This document shows positions 18,256 to 25,521 of a stretch of DNA of 64,000 nucleotides, piece after piece (the first letter of the stretch is position 1; each line of letters begins with the position of its first letter). Under the pieces are notes generated by a model. The model was given only the letters and a program-made list of their open reading frames with translations, was not told where the DNA came from and made no database searches. The DNA is taken from assembly GCA_018333865.1 (NCBI GenBank), contig JAGXSE010000065.1:174794-238793 (forward strand), given 5' to 3'. This DNA comes from Syntrophomonadaceae bacterium (GTDB lineage: Bacteria > Bacillota > PH28-bin88). A program made the translations under genes and the position numbers.

Positions 18256-18345
18256 GAAGCTTTTGCATGGAAGTTTACATGGAAGAAGCTTTGCAAAGAA
18301 AAAATATGTTTAAACAGAAGGTTTTCCGAAATGTTTGTGGAAAAA

Positions 18346-18351
18346 TATAAT
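18346..18351 (+). promoter_or_regulatory. possible -10 box upstream of yloU
   Basis: A perfect TATAAT lies in an AT-rich stretch; the hexamer 17 bases upstream (TTTCCG) is a poor -35. In the 303 bases between rpmB and yloU this is the only plausible forward promoter. The rest of the gap holds the rpmB promoter, a direct-repeat patch (18255-18300) and the terminator at 18417. Confidence 0.35.
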
Positions 18352-18416
18352 TATATTATTTAAAGAAGTGTTTTCTATCTGTTCCCGGAATTAATTGTCT
18401 CATTATTCTTAGACCC

Positions 18417-18444
18417 AGCAGGGCGTCAGCACCCTGCTTTTTCT
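18417..18444 (+). terminator. orphan intrinsic terminator in the yloU leader
   Basis: AGCAGGG / CCCTGCT (18417-18423, 18432-18438) with an 8-base loop is followed by TTTTTCT. No forward gene lies between the ribH terminator and this site, so it ends either a short RNA or an attenuated yloU leader. Confidence 0.65.
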
Positions 18445-18472
18445 GAGTTAACATCCGGGGGAGGGCTTGTTT

Positions 18473-18829
18473 ATGCCGAATAAGATTCAAACCGAATATG
18501 GCTCTGTTAGTATTTCAAAAGAAGTTTTCGCCACCATTGCCGGCGCAGCTGCTATGGAATGCTATGGCCTGGTAGGCATGGCTCCTAAAACTTTGCAGGA
18601 TGGCCTGGTAGTAATGCTGGGGCGGGAGTCTCTGCGCAAAGGGGTAGAGGTTACCCTCCAGGACAATGGGCTGGCAGTTGATCTGTACATCATTGTTGGG
18701 TACGGCACTCGCATTTCCGTCGTTGCGCGAAATGTAATGGAGAAGGTCAAGTACACATTGGAAGACATCACCGGTGTTAAAGTAGACCGGGTCGACATTG
18801 TAGTACAAGGTGTAAAAGTAGTGGACTGA
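18473..18829 (+). CDS. yloU: Asp23/YloU (DUF322) family protein
   Basis: This 118-residue protein belongs to the Asp23/Gls24 alkaline-shock family: it has ISKEVFATIAGAAAMECYGLVGM, the alternating hydrophobic VDLYIIVGYG strand and VDRVDIVVQGV at the end. Family members are abundant cytoplasmic or membrane-associated proteins linked to envelope stress, with uncertain biochemical function. The ATG at 18473 follows GGGGGAGGG by 7 bases. It sits immediately before fakA, as in B. subtilis (yloU-yloV). Confidence 0.88.
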   Translation: MPNKIQTEYGSVSISKEVFATIAGAAAMECYGLVGMAPKTLQDGLVVMLGRESLRKGVEVTLQDNGLAVDLYIIVGYGTRISVVARNVMEKVKYTLEDITGVKVDRVDIVVQGVKVVD

Positions 18830-18842
18830 GGGGGTAGCTTTT

Positions 18843-20480
18843 TTGGGTTGGAAGCAGCTTAGAGCCAAGGAGTTTAAAAAAGCCTTTTATGCAGGCTATA
18901 CCAACTTGACCAAACATAAAGAGGAAATAAATTTGCTGAATGTTTTCCCCGTGCCTGATGGAGATACGGGTACCAATATGGTATTGACTATGGAAGCAGC
19001 CATTAAGGAAGCGCAAAAAGTGACGGCACCTTCTATAGGGCAAATTGTAGCTGCGGCTTCTATGGGGGCCTTGATGGGAGCCAGGGGGAATTCCGGTGTT
19101 ATTTTGTCCCAATTGATCCGCGGCTTCAGCCAGAAACTGGCGGAAAAAGACTTGATCACGGGTCCTAATCTGGCTGTAGCTTTCCAGGGAGGGGTTGATG
19201 TCGCCTACAAGGCGGTGATCAAGCCTGTAGAAGGCACTATTCTGACTGTGGCCAAATCTTTTGCGAAGAATTTTTCTCGTTTTATTGACCACGGCGACAG
19301 CATTCCGGTAGCGTTGCAGCGGGCGGTGCAACAGGCAGATATAACCCTTAAAGAAACTCCCAAAATGCTCCCGGTGCTTGCCCAGGCAGGAGTGGTGGAT
19401 GCCGGGGGCAAAGGGCTGTTGCGGATCCTTGAGGGAGTTGTGCATAGCTTGCTGGGGCAGGATGTTTTCCTGGAAGAGGCTGCTCCGGTATCCAGTCCCG
19501 CGCCGTTAAAATCAAGTTTAGCCGTTCTGGGAGAAAAAATAACTTTTACTTACTGTGCCGAGATGATCATTAAAGGGGATAACCTGCCTGCTGATGTTAT
19601 TCGCAGCAGGATGGAGCCACTCGGGGACAGCCTCCTTGTTGTTGGAACGGAACAGGTTCTCAAAGTCCATATCCACACAGACCAACCGGGAGATGTATTG
19701 AACGCTGCGACAGCTTTTGGCACCATGCACCACCTGAAAATTGACAACATGCGGGACCAACACCGGGAAAGCCTGGCGGAAGAAACTTCGGCCCAAGCTG
19801 CAGCGGCTGTCACTAAAGAAAAAGAGACTGGGGTCCTGGCAGTAGTGGCTGGCAGTGGGCTGGTGGAAATAATTAAAAGCATGGGTGCTGACGAGGTGAT
19901 CTCAGGCGGCCAGACCATGAATCCTAGTATTGAAGACATTGTTGAAGGAATTAATAGGGTTTTGGCTAAACGAGTGATTGTCCTCCCGAATAACAAGAAC
20001 ATAATTCTGGCTGCTGAACAGGCTGCTGAAATGGTCCAGAAGGAGGTTGCCGTTATTCCGACCAGGAGCTTTCCTCAGGGGCTGTCCAGCCTCCTGGCCT
20101 TTGACCCCGCTGCTAGCCTGCCAGAAAACCGGGAAAAAATGACAGCAGCCATCAAGCAGGTAACATCTGGTGAAATTACCTATGCTATCAGAGATTCCCA
20201 ATACAATGGTCTGTCTATCCAACAGGGGGATCTTTTGGGCCTGGTGAATGGGGAGATTAAGCTGACTGGCCAGGACCTGGCTACTGTCACTTTAGATTTG
20301 CTGGAAAAAATGATCACTGCTAATGACGCGGAGATAGCCACTCTTTTTGCTGGAGAAGACGTTAATAAAGAGGATGCGGACGAGCTTTTAGAGGCTTTGC
20401 GGGAAAAGTTTCCTGGCTTGGAATTGGAAATGTACTATGGAGGCCAGCCCTTATATTATTATATTATTTCGGCAGAGTAG
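18843..20480 (+). CDS. fakA: fatty acid kinase catalytic subunit FakA (YloV)
   Basis: This 545-residue protein has an N-terminal DhaL-like nucleotide-binding domain with FPVPDGDTGTNMV and ARGNSGVILSQ, a middle domain, and a C-terminal domain resembling the Fak C-terminal region. In Firmicutes FakA phosphorylates fatty acids presented by a FakB (DegV) partner, feeding acyl-phosphate to PlsY and PlsX. The TTG start is used, with GAGGGGG upstream. plsX and fapR lie 10 kb downstream, so both endogenous and exogenous acyl-phosphate routes are encoded here. Confidence 0.9.
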   Translation: MGWKQLRAKEFKKAFYAGYTNLTKHKEEINLLNVFPVPDGDTGTNMVLTMEAAIKEAQKVTAPSIGQIVAAASMGALMGARGNSGVILSQLIRGFSQKLAEKDLITGPNLAVAFQGGVDVAYKAVIKPVEGTILTVAKSFAKNFSRFIDHGDSIPVALQRAVQQADITLKETPKMLPVLAQAGVVDAGGKGLLRILEGVVHSLLGQDVFLEEAAPVSSPAPLKSSLAVLGEKITFTYCAEMIIKGDNLPADVIRSRMEPLGDSLLVVGTEQVLKVHIHTDQPGDVLNAATAFGTMHHLKIDNMRDQHRESLAEETSAQAAAAVTKEKETGVLAVVAGSGLVEIIKSMGADEVISGGQTMNPSIEDIVEGINRVLAKRVIVLPNNKNIILAAEQAAEMVQKEVAVIPTRSFPQGLSSLLAFDPAASLPENREKMTAAIKQVTSGEITYAIRDSQYNGLSIQQGDLLGLVNGEIKLTGQDLATVTLDLLEKMITANDAEIATLFAGEDVNKEDADELLEALREKFPGLELEMYYGGQPLYYYIISAE

Positions 20481-20489
20481 GGGAGTTCC

Positions 20490-22550
20490 TTGAACAATCC
20501 GGATAATATTCCTGTGCAGGCTATAAAAGGTGTCGGAAGCCGCCGGGCAGTACTGCTGCAAAACTTGGGAATTGTATCCATTGGTGATCTTTTGCGCCAT
20601 TATCCTCGCCGTCATGAAGACCGTCGGCAAGTAAAAGACCTGGCAGCTCTCGTTTCTGGCACTACAGCAACTGTGGAGGTCCGGGTTACTGGGGTGGAAG
20701 TCTTACGTCCGCGCAGGAATTTAACGGTAATCAGGGCGGCAATAACCGATGGCACCCGGCAGGCAGTGGCGGTTTGGTTTAACCAGGCCTATCTCTTGCC
20801 CCTATTGCGGCAAAATCCCGATCTTGTCATTACTGGAAAGCCTGTAGTCCGGGCTGGGAAATGGGAACTGACAGTACAGCAGTATGAAGTAATTGGCCGG
20901 GGCGATTCTCTGAATACCGGGAGGATTGTTCCGTTTTATCCAGCCCTGGCTGGACTTAACCAGCGGTTTTTCCGCACATTGATTTATTCTGCTCTGGATT
21001 TTGCATGCCAGATAACTGATATCTTGCCGGAGGACATAACATCCAGGTACGGGCTCATTTCGTTGCAGGAGGCCCTTCGAGCCATTCATTTCCCCCAAAA
21101 TTTCGAGGAATTAACATTAGCCAGAAAGCGCCTGGCCTTTGAGGAACTGCTGTTGCACCAGTTGGCTCTGATCCGTCTGAAGACATATAGCCGGCAGCTT
21201 ACTGGCCGTCAACACTGTTCGAATATGGAGGTTATTTCCAGATTCCTCAAATCTTTACCCTTTACATTAACTGGGGCTCAAAAAAAGGCGATCCGGGAAG
21301 TGGCTCTTGACATGGCGAAGCCAACTTCCATGTTCCGGCTGGTTCAGGGTGATGTCGGATGTGGAAAAACAGTGGTAGCCGCTGCGGCGATGGTCTTGGC
21401 GGCTGCGTCGGGCTGGCAGGCCGCTTTTTTGACCCCCACTGAGATTCTGGCAGAACAGCATTGCCGGAATTTAAGCACCCTTCTGGCTCCTCTGGGGATC
21501 CGCCCAGTATTATTAAGAGGAGAACTGCCGGTTGCCGTCAGGCGACAGGTGTTGAAGGATTTGAGTTGCGGGGAGGCCAAGGTTGTTGTTGGAACCCATG
21601 CTTTATTGAGCCAGGGGGTCAATTTCGCCTGCCTCAGCCTGGCGGTGATCGATGAACAACACCGTTTCGGCGTCAGGCAAAGAGCTGTTCTGCAACAAAA
21701 AGGAAAACACCCAGATGTGCTGGTGATGTCAGCTACACCGATTCCCCGCAGCTTGGCCTTAACTCTATACGGGGATATTGATATTTCAGTCATCGACGAA
21801 CTGCCTCCAGGGCGCAGCCGGGTAGTGACCCGGTTTGTTGAGGAAGCGGATAGAAAAAAGGTGTATGAGTTTCTTCGCCAACAAGTAAACCTTGGACGGC
21901 AGGCCTATGTGGTTTGCCCCATGATTGATGAAACTGAGAACATCGAAATCCGTTCCGCAGTCCAGCTGGCGGATGAATTGAGCCGGGGATGGCTTAAAGG
22001 ACTAAGACTTGGCGTTCTCCACGGCAAAATGAAGCCCCAGGACAGGGAAAAGCTGATGGATGAATTTTGTCTGGGCCATGTTCAGGTGCTGGTTGCTACA
22101 ACTGTTGTTGAAGTAGGTTTGGATGTGCCTAATGCAGCAGTGATGGTCATCGAGGGAGCAGAGCGCTTCGGCTTGGCCCAGCTGCACCAGCTAAGGGGAC
22201 GAATCGGCCGGGGCAGGTGGCAGTCTTACTGCCTGATGCTGGGGAACCCTGTTAGCTATGAGGCCAGGGAGAGGGTGCGAATATTAACTGAAATCAGTGA
22301 CGGATTCTTGATCGCTGAAGCTGATCTTCGCCTGAGGGGTCCGGGCGACTTTTTCGGCACCCGCCAGCATGGACAGCCCGGATGGAAAATTGCTGATCCA
22401 GTGGCAGACTACCTGTTAGCACTTCAGGCCAGGCAGGAAGCAGAGAGGATTGCCGCTTTTTTCGGGAAAGAAACCTCTCATCCCTACAGGAATATAATGA
22501 CAGCTATTGAAAATATATTCTGCACGGAAAGTTGGGATAAAGGCGTATAG
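20490..22550 (+). CDS. recG: ATP-dependent DNA helicase RecG
   Basis: This 686-residue helicase reverses stalled forks and processes Holliday junctions. An N-terminal wedge/OB domain (about 1-200) precedes Walker A GDVGCGKT, the DEQHRFG box, SATPIPRSLALT, and a C-terminal helicase half with LRGRIGRG and the LRGPGDFFGTRQ motif typical of RecG. The TTG start lies 9 bases after fakA. No clear terminator follows. Confidence 0.96.
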   Translation: MNNPDNIPVQAIKGVGSRRAVLLQNLGIVSIGDLLRHYPRRHEDRRQVKDLAALVSGTTATVEVRVTGVEVLRPRRNLTVIRAAITDGTRQAVAVWFNQAYLLPLLRQNPDLVITGKPVVRAGKWELTVQQYEVIGRGDSLNTGRIVPFYPALAGLNQRFFRTLIYSALDFACQITDILPEDITSRYGLISLQEALRAIHFPQNFEELTLARKRLAFEELLLHQLALIRLKTYSRQLTGRQHCSNMEVISRFLKSLPFTLTGAQKKAIREVALDMAKPTSMFRLVQGDVGCGKTVVAAAAMVLAAASGWQAAFLTPTEILAEQHCRNLSTLLAPLGIRPVLLRGELPVAVRRQVLKDLSCGEAKVVVGTHALLSQGVNFACLSLAVIDEQHRFGVRQRAVLQQKGKHPDVLVMSATPIPRSLALTLYGDIDISVIDELPPGRSRVVTRFVEEADRKKVYEFLRQQVNLGRQAYVVCPMIDETENIEIRSAVQLADELSRGWLKGLRLGVLHGKMKPQDREKLMDEFCLGHVQVLVATTVVEVGLDVPNAAVMVIEGAERFGLAQLHQLRGRIGRGRWQSYCLMLGNPVSYEARERVRILTEISDGFLIAEADLRLRGPGDFFGTRQHGQPGWKIADPVADYLLALQARQEAERIAAFFGKETSHPYRNIMTAIENIFCTESWDKGV

Positions 22551-22674
22551 TTGTTTCTGTTTAAAATTTATCCAGCTGGAAAAGATAAGACCGAACCTTT
22601 TCATATTCGATTAGGTTGCTACGGCATTATCCATACAAAGTAATAATAATTAAATTTAAAAAAAGGGTGATTCG

Positions 22675-23013
22675 ATGTATCTGCCGCCAGGACAACATTC
22701 GGTTACTGCCGTTTTCTATTCAAAGGATGCGGCAGACAGAGCAGTCCGCGCTCTGCAGGAGGCAGGGATAAACAGGATCACTGTTGATGAAACTTTATCT
22801 GCAAAGTGCCAGACCAAGCAATTCTCCTCTTTTGATGCCCAGCTTCTAAATGCTAATCGGGTTTTGCTGGGGACCGATCCATCAATTAGAGGCAATGAAC
22901 CAGGCATGAGGCACGAACATGAAACAGTATATATCGTTGCAAACGCTGTTGTGACAAGCTCCCAGCTGAACCTGGCTTTAAAGACCATTGCAGCTAACGG
23001 AGGGTATGTATAA
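22675..23013 (+). CDS. small protein, possibly general-stress (YflT-like) domain
   Basis: This 112-residue protein begins with HSVTAVFYSKDAADRAVRALQEAGI, a beta-alpha unit that resembles general stress protein 17M/YflT domains (TAxFxxxxxAxxAVxxLxxxGF). The remaining sequence is not recognised and has no signal peptide or membrane helix. The ATG is preceded by AAAAAGGGTGA. Position beside a spore protein gene might suggest a sporulation role, but no clear sporulation promoter was found in the 124 bases upstream. Function unknown. Confidence 0.55.
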   Translation: MYLPPGQHSVTAVFYSKDAADRAVRALQEAGINRITVDETLSAKCQTKQFSSFDAQLLNANRVLLGTDPSIRGNEPGMRHEHETVYIVANAVVTSSQLNLALKTIAANGGYV

Positions 23014-23029
23014 ATACAATTTATGCGGC

Positions 23030-23053
23030 AAGTTCCTGTCTTGCCAGGAACTT
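23030..23053. repeat. perfect 9-bp inverted repeat upstream of the SASP promoter
   Basis: AAGTTCCTG / CAGGAACTT with a 6-base loop lies between the 112-residue protein gene and the SASP promoter. There is no T-run after it, so it is not a canonical terminator; it may protect the upstream mRNA 3' end or bind a regulator. Confidence 0.5.
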
Positions 23054-23057
23054 AATA

Positions 23058-23086
23058 GCATGACGCCGGTCTCTGATGCCATACTA
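23058..23086 (+). promoter_or_regulatory. forespore sigma-G-type promoter of the SASP gene
   Basis: GCATG (23058-23062), 17 bases, and CATACTA (23080-23086) match the known sigma-G pattern (GHATR, 17-18 bases, CATWHTA). It lies 46 bases upstream of the SASP start codon, as expected for a late forespore gene. Confidence 0.75.
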
Positions 23087-23131
23087 GTACTAGAGGCTGC
23101 AGCCCAATTTCAAGTAAAAGAGGTGATTAAA

Positions 23132-23374
23132 GTGGCCGGTGGACAAAGAAGCAATCAGGTGCTGGTTCCGCAAGCAAGACCTGCTATGGACAAATTTAAA
23201 TGGGAAACTGCTGCTGCAGTAGGTATCAATATTCCCCAGGGCGGTTACGGTGGCGACATCCCGTCCAAAATGTGGGGAGCAGTCGGTGGCAATATGGTGC
23301 GGACCATGATCCAGGCTTATGAACAAAGTTTGGCTGGACAGCCTGCCCAAGTTACCACCAAACCAACTCCTTAA
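23132..23374 (+). CDS. alpha/beta-type small acid-soluble spore protein
   Basis: This 80-residue protein contains VLVPQARPAMDKFKWE, then VGINIPQGGYGGDIPSK and MVRTMIQAYEQ, the two conserved helices and central turn of alpha/beta SASPs. These proteins coat spore DNA and protect it from UV and peroxide. The GTG at 23132 has AGAGGTGA about 7 bases before it; an open frame upstream is ignored because the sigma-G promoter lies inside it. The segment at the usual GPR cleavage site reads WETA rather than the common EIA/EFA. The GPR protease gene is convergent next door. Confidence 0.92.
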   Translation: MAGGQRSNQVLVPQARPAMDKFKWETAAAVGINIPQGGYGGDIPSKMWGAVGGNMVRTMIQAYEQSLAGQPAQVTTKPTP

Positions 23375-23401
23375 TTCGGATTGTATATTATATTGTTTGG
23401 T

Positions 23402-23436
23402 TATGGGAGGCCGGAACCGGCCTCCCATATTTATTG
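23402..23436. terminator. bidirectional hairpin between SASP and gpr
   Basis: A perfect 13-bp inverted repeat TATGGGAGGCCGG / CCGGCCTCCCATA (23402-23414, 23417-23429) is followed on the + strand by TTTATTG. It ends the SASP transcript and probably also the convergent gpr transcript. Confidence 0.7.
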
Positions 23437-24408
23437 CAGATAGGTGGCAAAGGTATCTGGTTCAACAGCCGGGTGCAACCCCTGGTTAATCCCCGCTGCT
23501 AAGACCCTGGCGGTGTTTTTAATCAGGTCATCAATTTCCTTGGGAGTTACTGTCAGCTGGCCCCCAAAGGGGACCAGGATCTGTCCTGCTGTTTCCTGCA
23601 TCAGATTGGGTTCTAAATACGTTGCCATTTGAGGGGCTTTTTGTCTGAGTTGCTCCATGGCCTCGAAGACAATTACAGCTGCGTGGACAACTGTGGGCAC
23701 TCCAATGGCAATTACTGGGATTCCCATGGCCCGATGGCTGATTTCAGCCCGCTGATTACCTACTCCTGATCCTGGAGCAATACCGCTATCGGCAATTTGA
23801 ATGGTAGTAGAAATCCTCTCCAGGTTCTGGGCAGCCAGAGCATCAATGGCAATAATCGCTTGCGGTTTTAATCTCTCTGCTATCCCTTGAATGATTTCCG
23901 CTGTTTCAATACCTGTAATGCCCAGCACCCCCGGGGCGATGGCGCTGACTGGCCTTAAGCCTCCGATCAGCTCCTCCGGGGCATATTGGTGCAGGTGCCT
24001 GGTAACAAGGCAATGCTCAATTACCCTTGGCCCCAAAGCATCAGGGGTGGCCTGCCAGTTGCCTAACCCTACCAGGAGAACCAGGTTGTCCGGGCTGATG
24101 TTCCATTTTAGCATCAGCTGGCTCAGTTTTTGCCCCATAATGTTGCTGATTTCCTTGTGGGCTAGCCGGTTATTAACCCTTAACTCCGGAGCATCAATTG
24201 TGATATATGTCCCTTGTGCCCGGCCCATCATTCTTTCCCCGATGGCGTCCATGATAGTGATGGTGGTTACTTCCCCGCCAGGAAAGCTTTCTTTTTCTTC
24301 CCGCACACCGGGGATTTCCTGCTGTGCTTGCCCCCGCAAAAGCTCATGGGCTTCTAAAGCTAAATCCAGATTAACACCCGATAGCCGGAAAAAATCCATT
24401 CTGTTCAT
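23431..24408 (-). CDS. gpr: GPR germination endopeptidase
   Basis: This protein of about 325 residues matches the spore protease that degrades SASPs at germination. Recognisable family stretches include TTITIMDAIGERMMGR, VLLVGLGNWQATPDALGP, VSAIAPGVLGITGIET, IAIDALAAQNLERI and IADSGIAPGSGVGNQR. It is made as a zymogen whose short N-terminal propeptide is self-cleaved. AAGGAGG lies at 24421-24427, so ATG 24408 (12 bases) or TTG 24411 (9 bases) is the start; TTG 24417 is too close. It faces the SASP gene, its substrate. Confidence 0.94.
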   Translation of the reverse strand: MNRMDFFRLSGVNLDLALEAHELLRGQAQQEIPGVREEKESFPGGEVTTITIMDAIGERMMGRAQGTYITIDAPELRVNNRLAHKEISNIMGQKLSQLMLKWNISPDNLVLLVGLGNWQATPDALGPRVIEHCLVTRHLHQYAPEELIGGLRPVSAIAPGVLGITGIETAEIIQGIAERLKPQAIIAIDALAAQNLERISTTIQIADSGIAPGSGVGNQRAEISHRAMGIPVIAIGVPTVVHAAVIVFEAMEQLRQKAPQMATYLEPNLMQETAGQILVPFGGQLTVTPKEIDDLIKNTARVLAAGINQGLHPAVEPDTFATYLQ

Positions 24409-24603
24409 CAATTCCAAGAACCTCCTTAGCTAAACTATTGTCCTATCAGTCCTTTATTATTAGTCACCAATAAAAGGGTGATTATACACAGAATGTCTAA
24501 TGAAACAAAGATTGAGCGAACCATATTTGCGGACAACAGCAGTAAGGTTTAAATCTCCAGTGCCCGGGGCTGCGAAAGCAGAACAGTGTTAAAATCGGAG
24601 TCG

Positions 24604-24634
24604 AAAAAAAACCGCCAGGTGTTAGCTTGCGGTT
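24604..24634 (-). terminator. intrinsic terminator of the reverse-strand small RNA
   Basis: AACCGC (24634-24629) pairs with GCGGTT (24615-24610) on the reverse strand and a run of T follows (8 T in total at 24611-24604, part of it in the stem). Confidence 0.75.
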
Positions 24635-24748
24635 TAAATCTTGCCGGCAGTGGTTAGCTGCCGGCCAGGGAGAGGAGAAACCGGAGGAAGAGCTTATGGG
24701 GGAGGGTTATTCAAAAATAACCGCATAGCTCTTCATGAATTACTTCAC
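24604..24748 (-). ncRNA. candidate sporulation small RNA (CsfG-like) between gpr and rsmD
   Basis: On the reverse strand this non-coding stretch contains an 11-bp hairpin (24734-24724 with 24698-24687, one bulge) enclosing a perfect GGTTATT/AATAACC hairpin, then a perfect 8-bp GCCGGCAG/CTGCCGGC hairpin (24665-24643), then an intrinsic terminator. Unpaired stretches are pyrimidine-rich: CCCTCCCCC (24706-24698) and CCTCCGGTTTCTCC (from 24687), able in principle to pair with Shine-Dalgarno sequences. A promoter matching forespore sigma factors lies upstream. From memory, the conserved sporulation RNA CsfG of B. subtilis lies next to the rsmD homologue ylbH and is controlled by sigma-F and sigma-G. 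Identity is inferred from structure and context. Confidence 0.55.
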
Positions 24749-24753
24749 ACCCA

Positions 24754-24783
24754 TATTATTAACCAGGTTGATCATGCTTATAC
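24754..24783 (-). promoter_or_regulatory. forespore (sigma-F/sigma-G-type) promoter of the small RNA
   Basis: On the reverse strand GTATA (24783-24779) is followed after 18 bases by AATAATA (24760-24754), six of seven matches to the sigma-G -10 CATWHTA. The same bases read as GTATA, 15 bases, GTTAATAATA match nine of ten positions of the sigma-F -10 GGNNANAHTR. Transcription would begin near 24748. The consensus sequences are recalled from B. subtilis work. Confidence 0.55.
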
Positions 24784-24858
24784 CTGGAACGAAACTAAAA
24801 AAATTCGAGGTTAATTTTTTGCGAAGAATCGGGAAAACTATGGAAAATTCACGGGTTG

Positions 24859-24867
24859 TGCTATAAT
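24859..24867 (+). promoter_or_regulatory. extended -10 promoter for rsmD
   Basis: TGCTATAAT (TGn plus perfect TATAAT) lies 42 bases before the rsmD start; no good -35 is visible. The 490 bases between the gpr and rsmD start codons otherwise hold the reverse-strand small RNA, its promoter and the gpr leader, in which CTGC-GAAA-GCAG forms a small tetraloop hairpin near 24575. Confidence 0.6.
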
Positions 24868-24908
24868 TAACTTGATTGTCCAATAATAATTGCATATCAG
24901 GTGATGCT

Positions 24909-25460
24909 ATGAGGGTGATTGCCGGAATTGCCAGAGGCTCCAGGCTGGCTGCCCCCCGGGGTATGGCCACCAGGCCGACAGCAGATCGGGTAAAGGAGGC
25001 TGTTTTTAACATCTTGGGTTCCCGGGTGCCGGAGGCTAGTTTTTTGGATCTGTTTGCCGGCTCAGGTGCTATGGGGATTGAGGCATTAAGCCGGGGCGCA
25101 GCTTGTGCTGTTTTTGTGGAATCGGCAGGTCAAGCTGTTAAAACCCTGCGCCAGAACCTGGAGCGCACTGGGCTGGCTGAAGGAGCAAGGGTCTTGAACA
25201 CTGACTACATCAAGGCTATCCATCTTTTAACAGCTGAAAATGCCTCTTTTAACCTGGCCTACATCGATCCTCCGTACCATCAGGGGTTAGCCACTAAGGC
25301 TTTGGACTGGGTGGGGAAAAATAAACTGCTGGCTCTGGGAGGGTTAGCCCTGGCAGAAATTGCCCGCAAAGAAGAGCTGGCGGAAGAGGTTGGGCCGCTG
25401 GGAAAAATTCGGGTAGCAACCTATGGTGACACTGCTATTCATATTTATCAGATGGCATGA
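24909..25460 (+). CDS. rsmD: 16S rRNA (guanine-N2)-methyltransferase RsmD
   Basis: This 183-residue SAM-dependent enzyme methylates a guanine of 16S rRNA (G966 in E. coli). It begins MRVIAGIARGSRL, contains TRPTADRVKEAVFNIL, the SAM-binding FLDLFAGSGAMGIEALSRGA and the catalytic YIDPPY motif. The ATG at 24909 follows CAGGTGAT; a longer open frame upstream covers the promoter. In B. subtilis its homologue ylbH is followed by coaD, which is absent here. Confidence 0.94.
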   Translation: MRVIAGIARGSRLAAPRGMATRPTADRVKEAVFNILGSRVPEASFLDLFAGSGAMGIEALSRGAACAVFVESAGQAVKTLRQNLERTGLAEGARVLNTDYIKAIHLLTAENASFNLAYIDPPYHQGLATKALDWVGKNKLLALGGLALAEIARKEELAEEVGPLGKIRVATYGDTAIHIYQMA

Positions 25461-25521
25461 CATGAAACCGCGACCTCGGATAGAATAAGACTGGCAATTA
25501 ATGGAGGGAGGAAAGGACGCA

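Noticed and set aside
22590-22674. Sigma-E promoter before the 112-residue protein gene
   Set aside because: TCATATT and CATACAAA resemble the two boxes, but they are 24 bases apart instead of about 13-15.
24740-25012. Reverse-strand open frame across the rsmD start
   Set aside because: It is the antisense of the conserved rsmD N-terminus and covers the rsmD promoter; no protein-like features.
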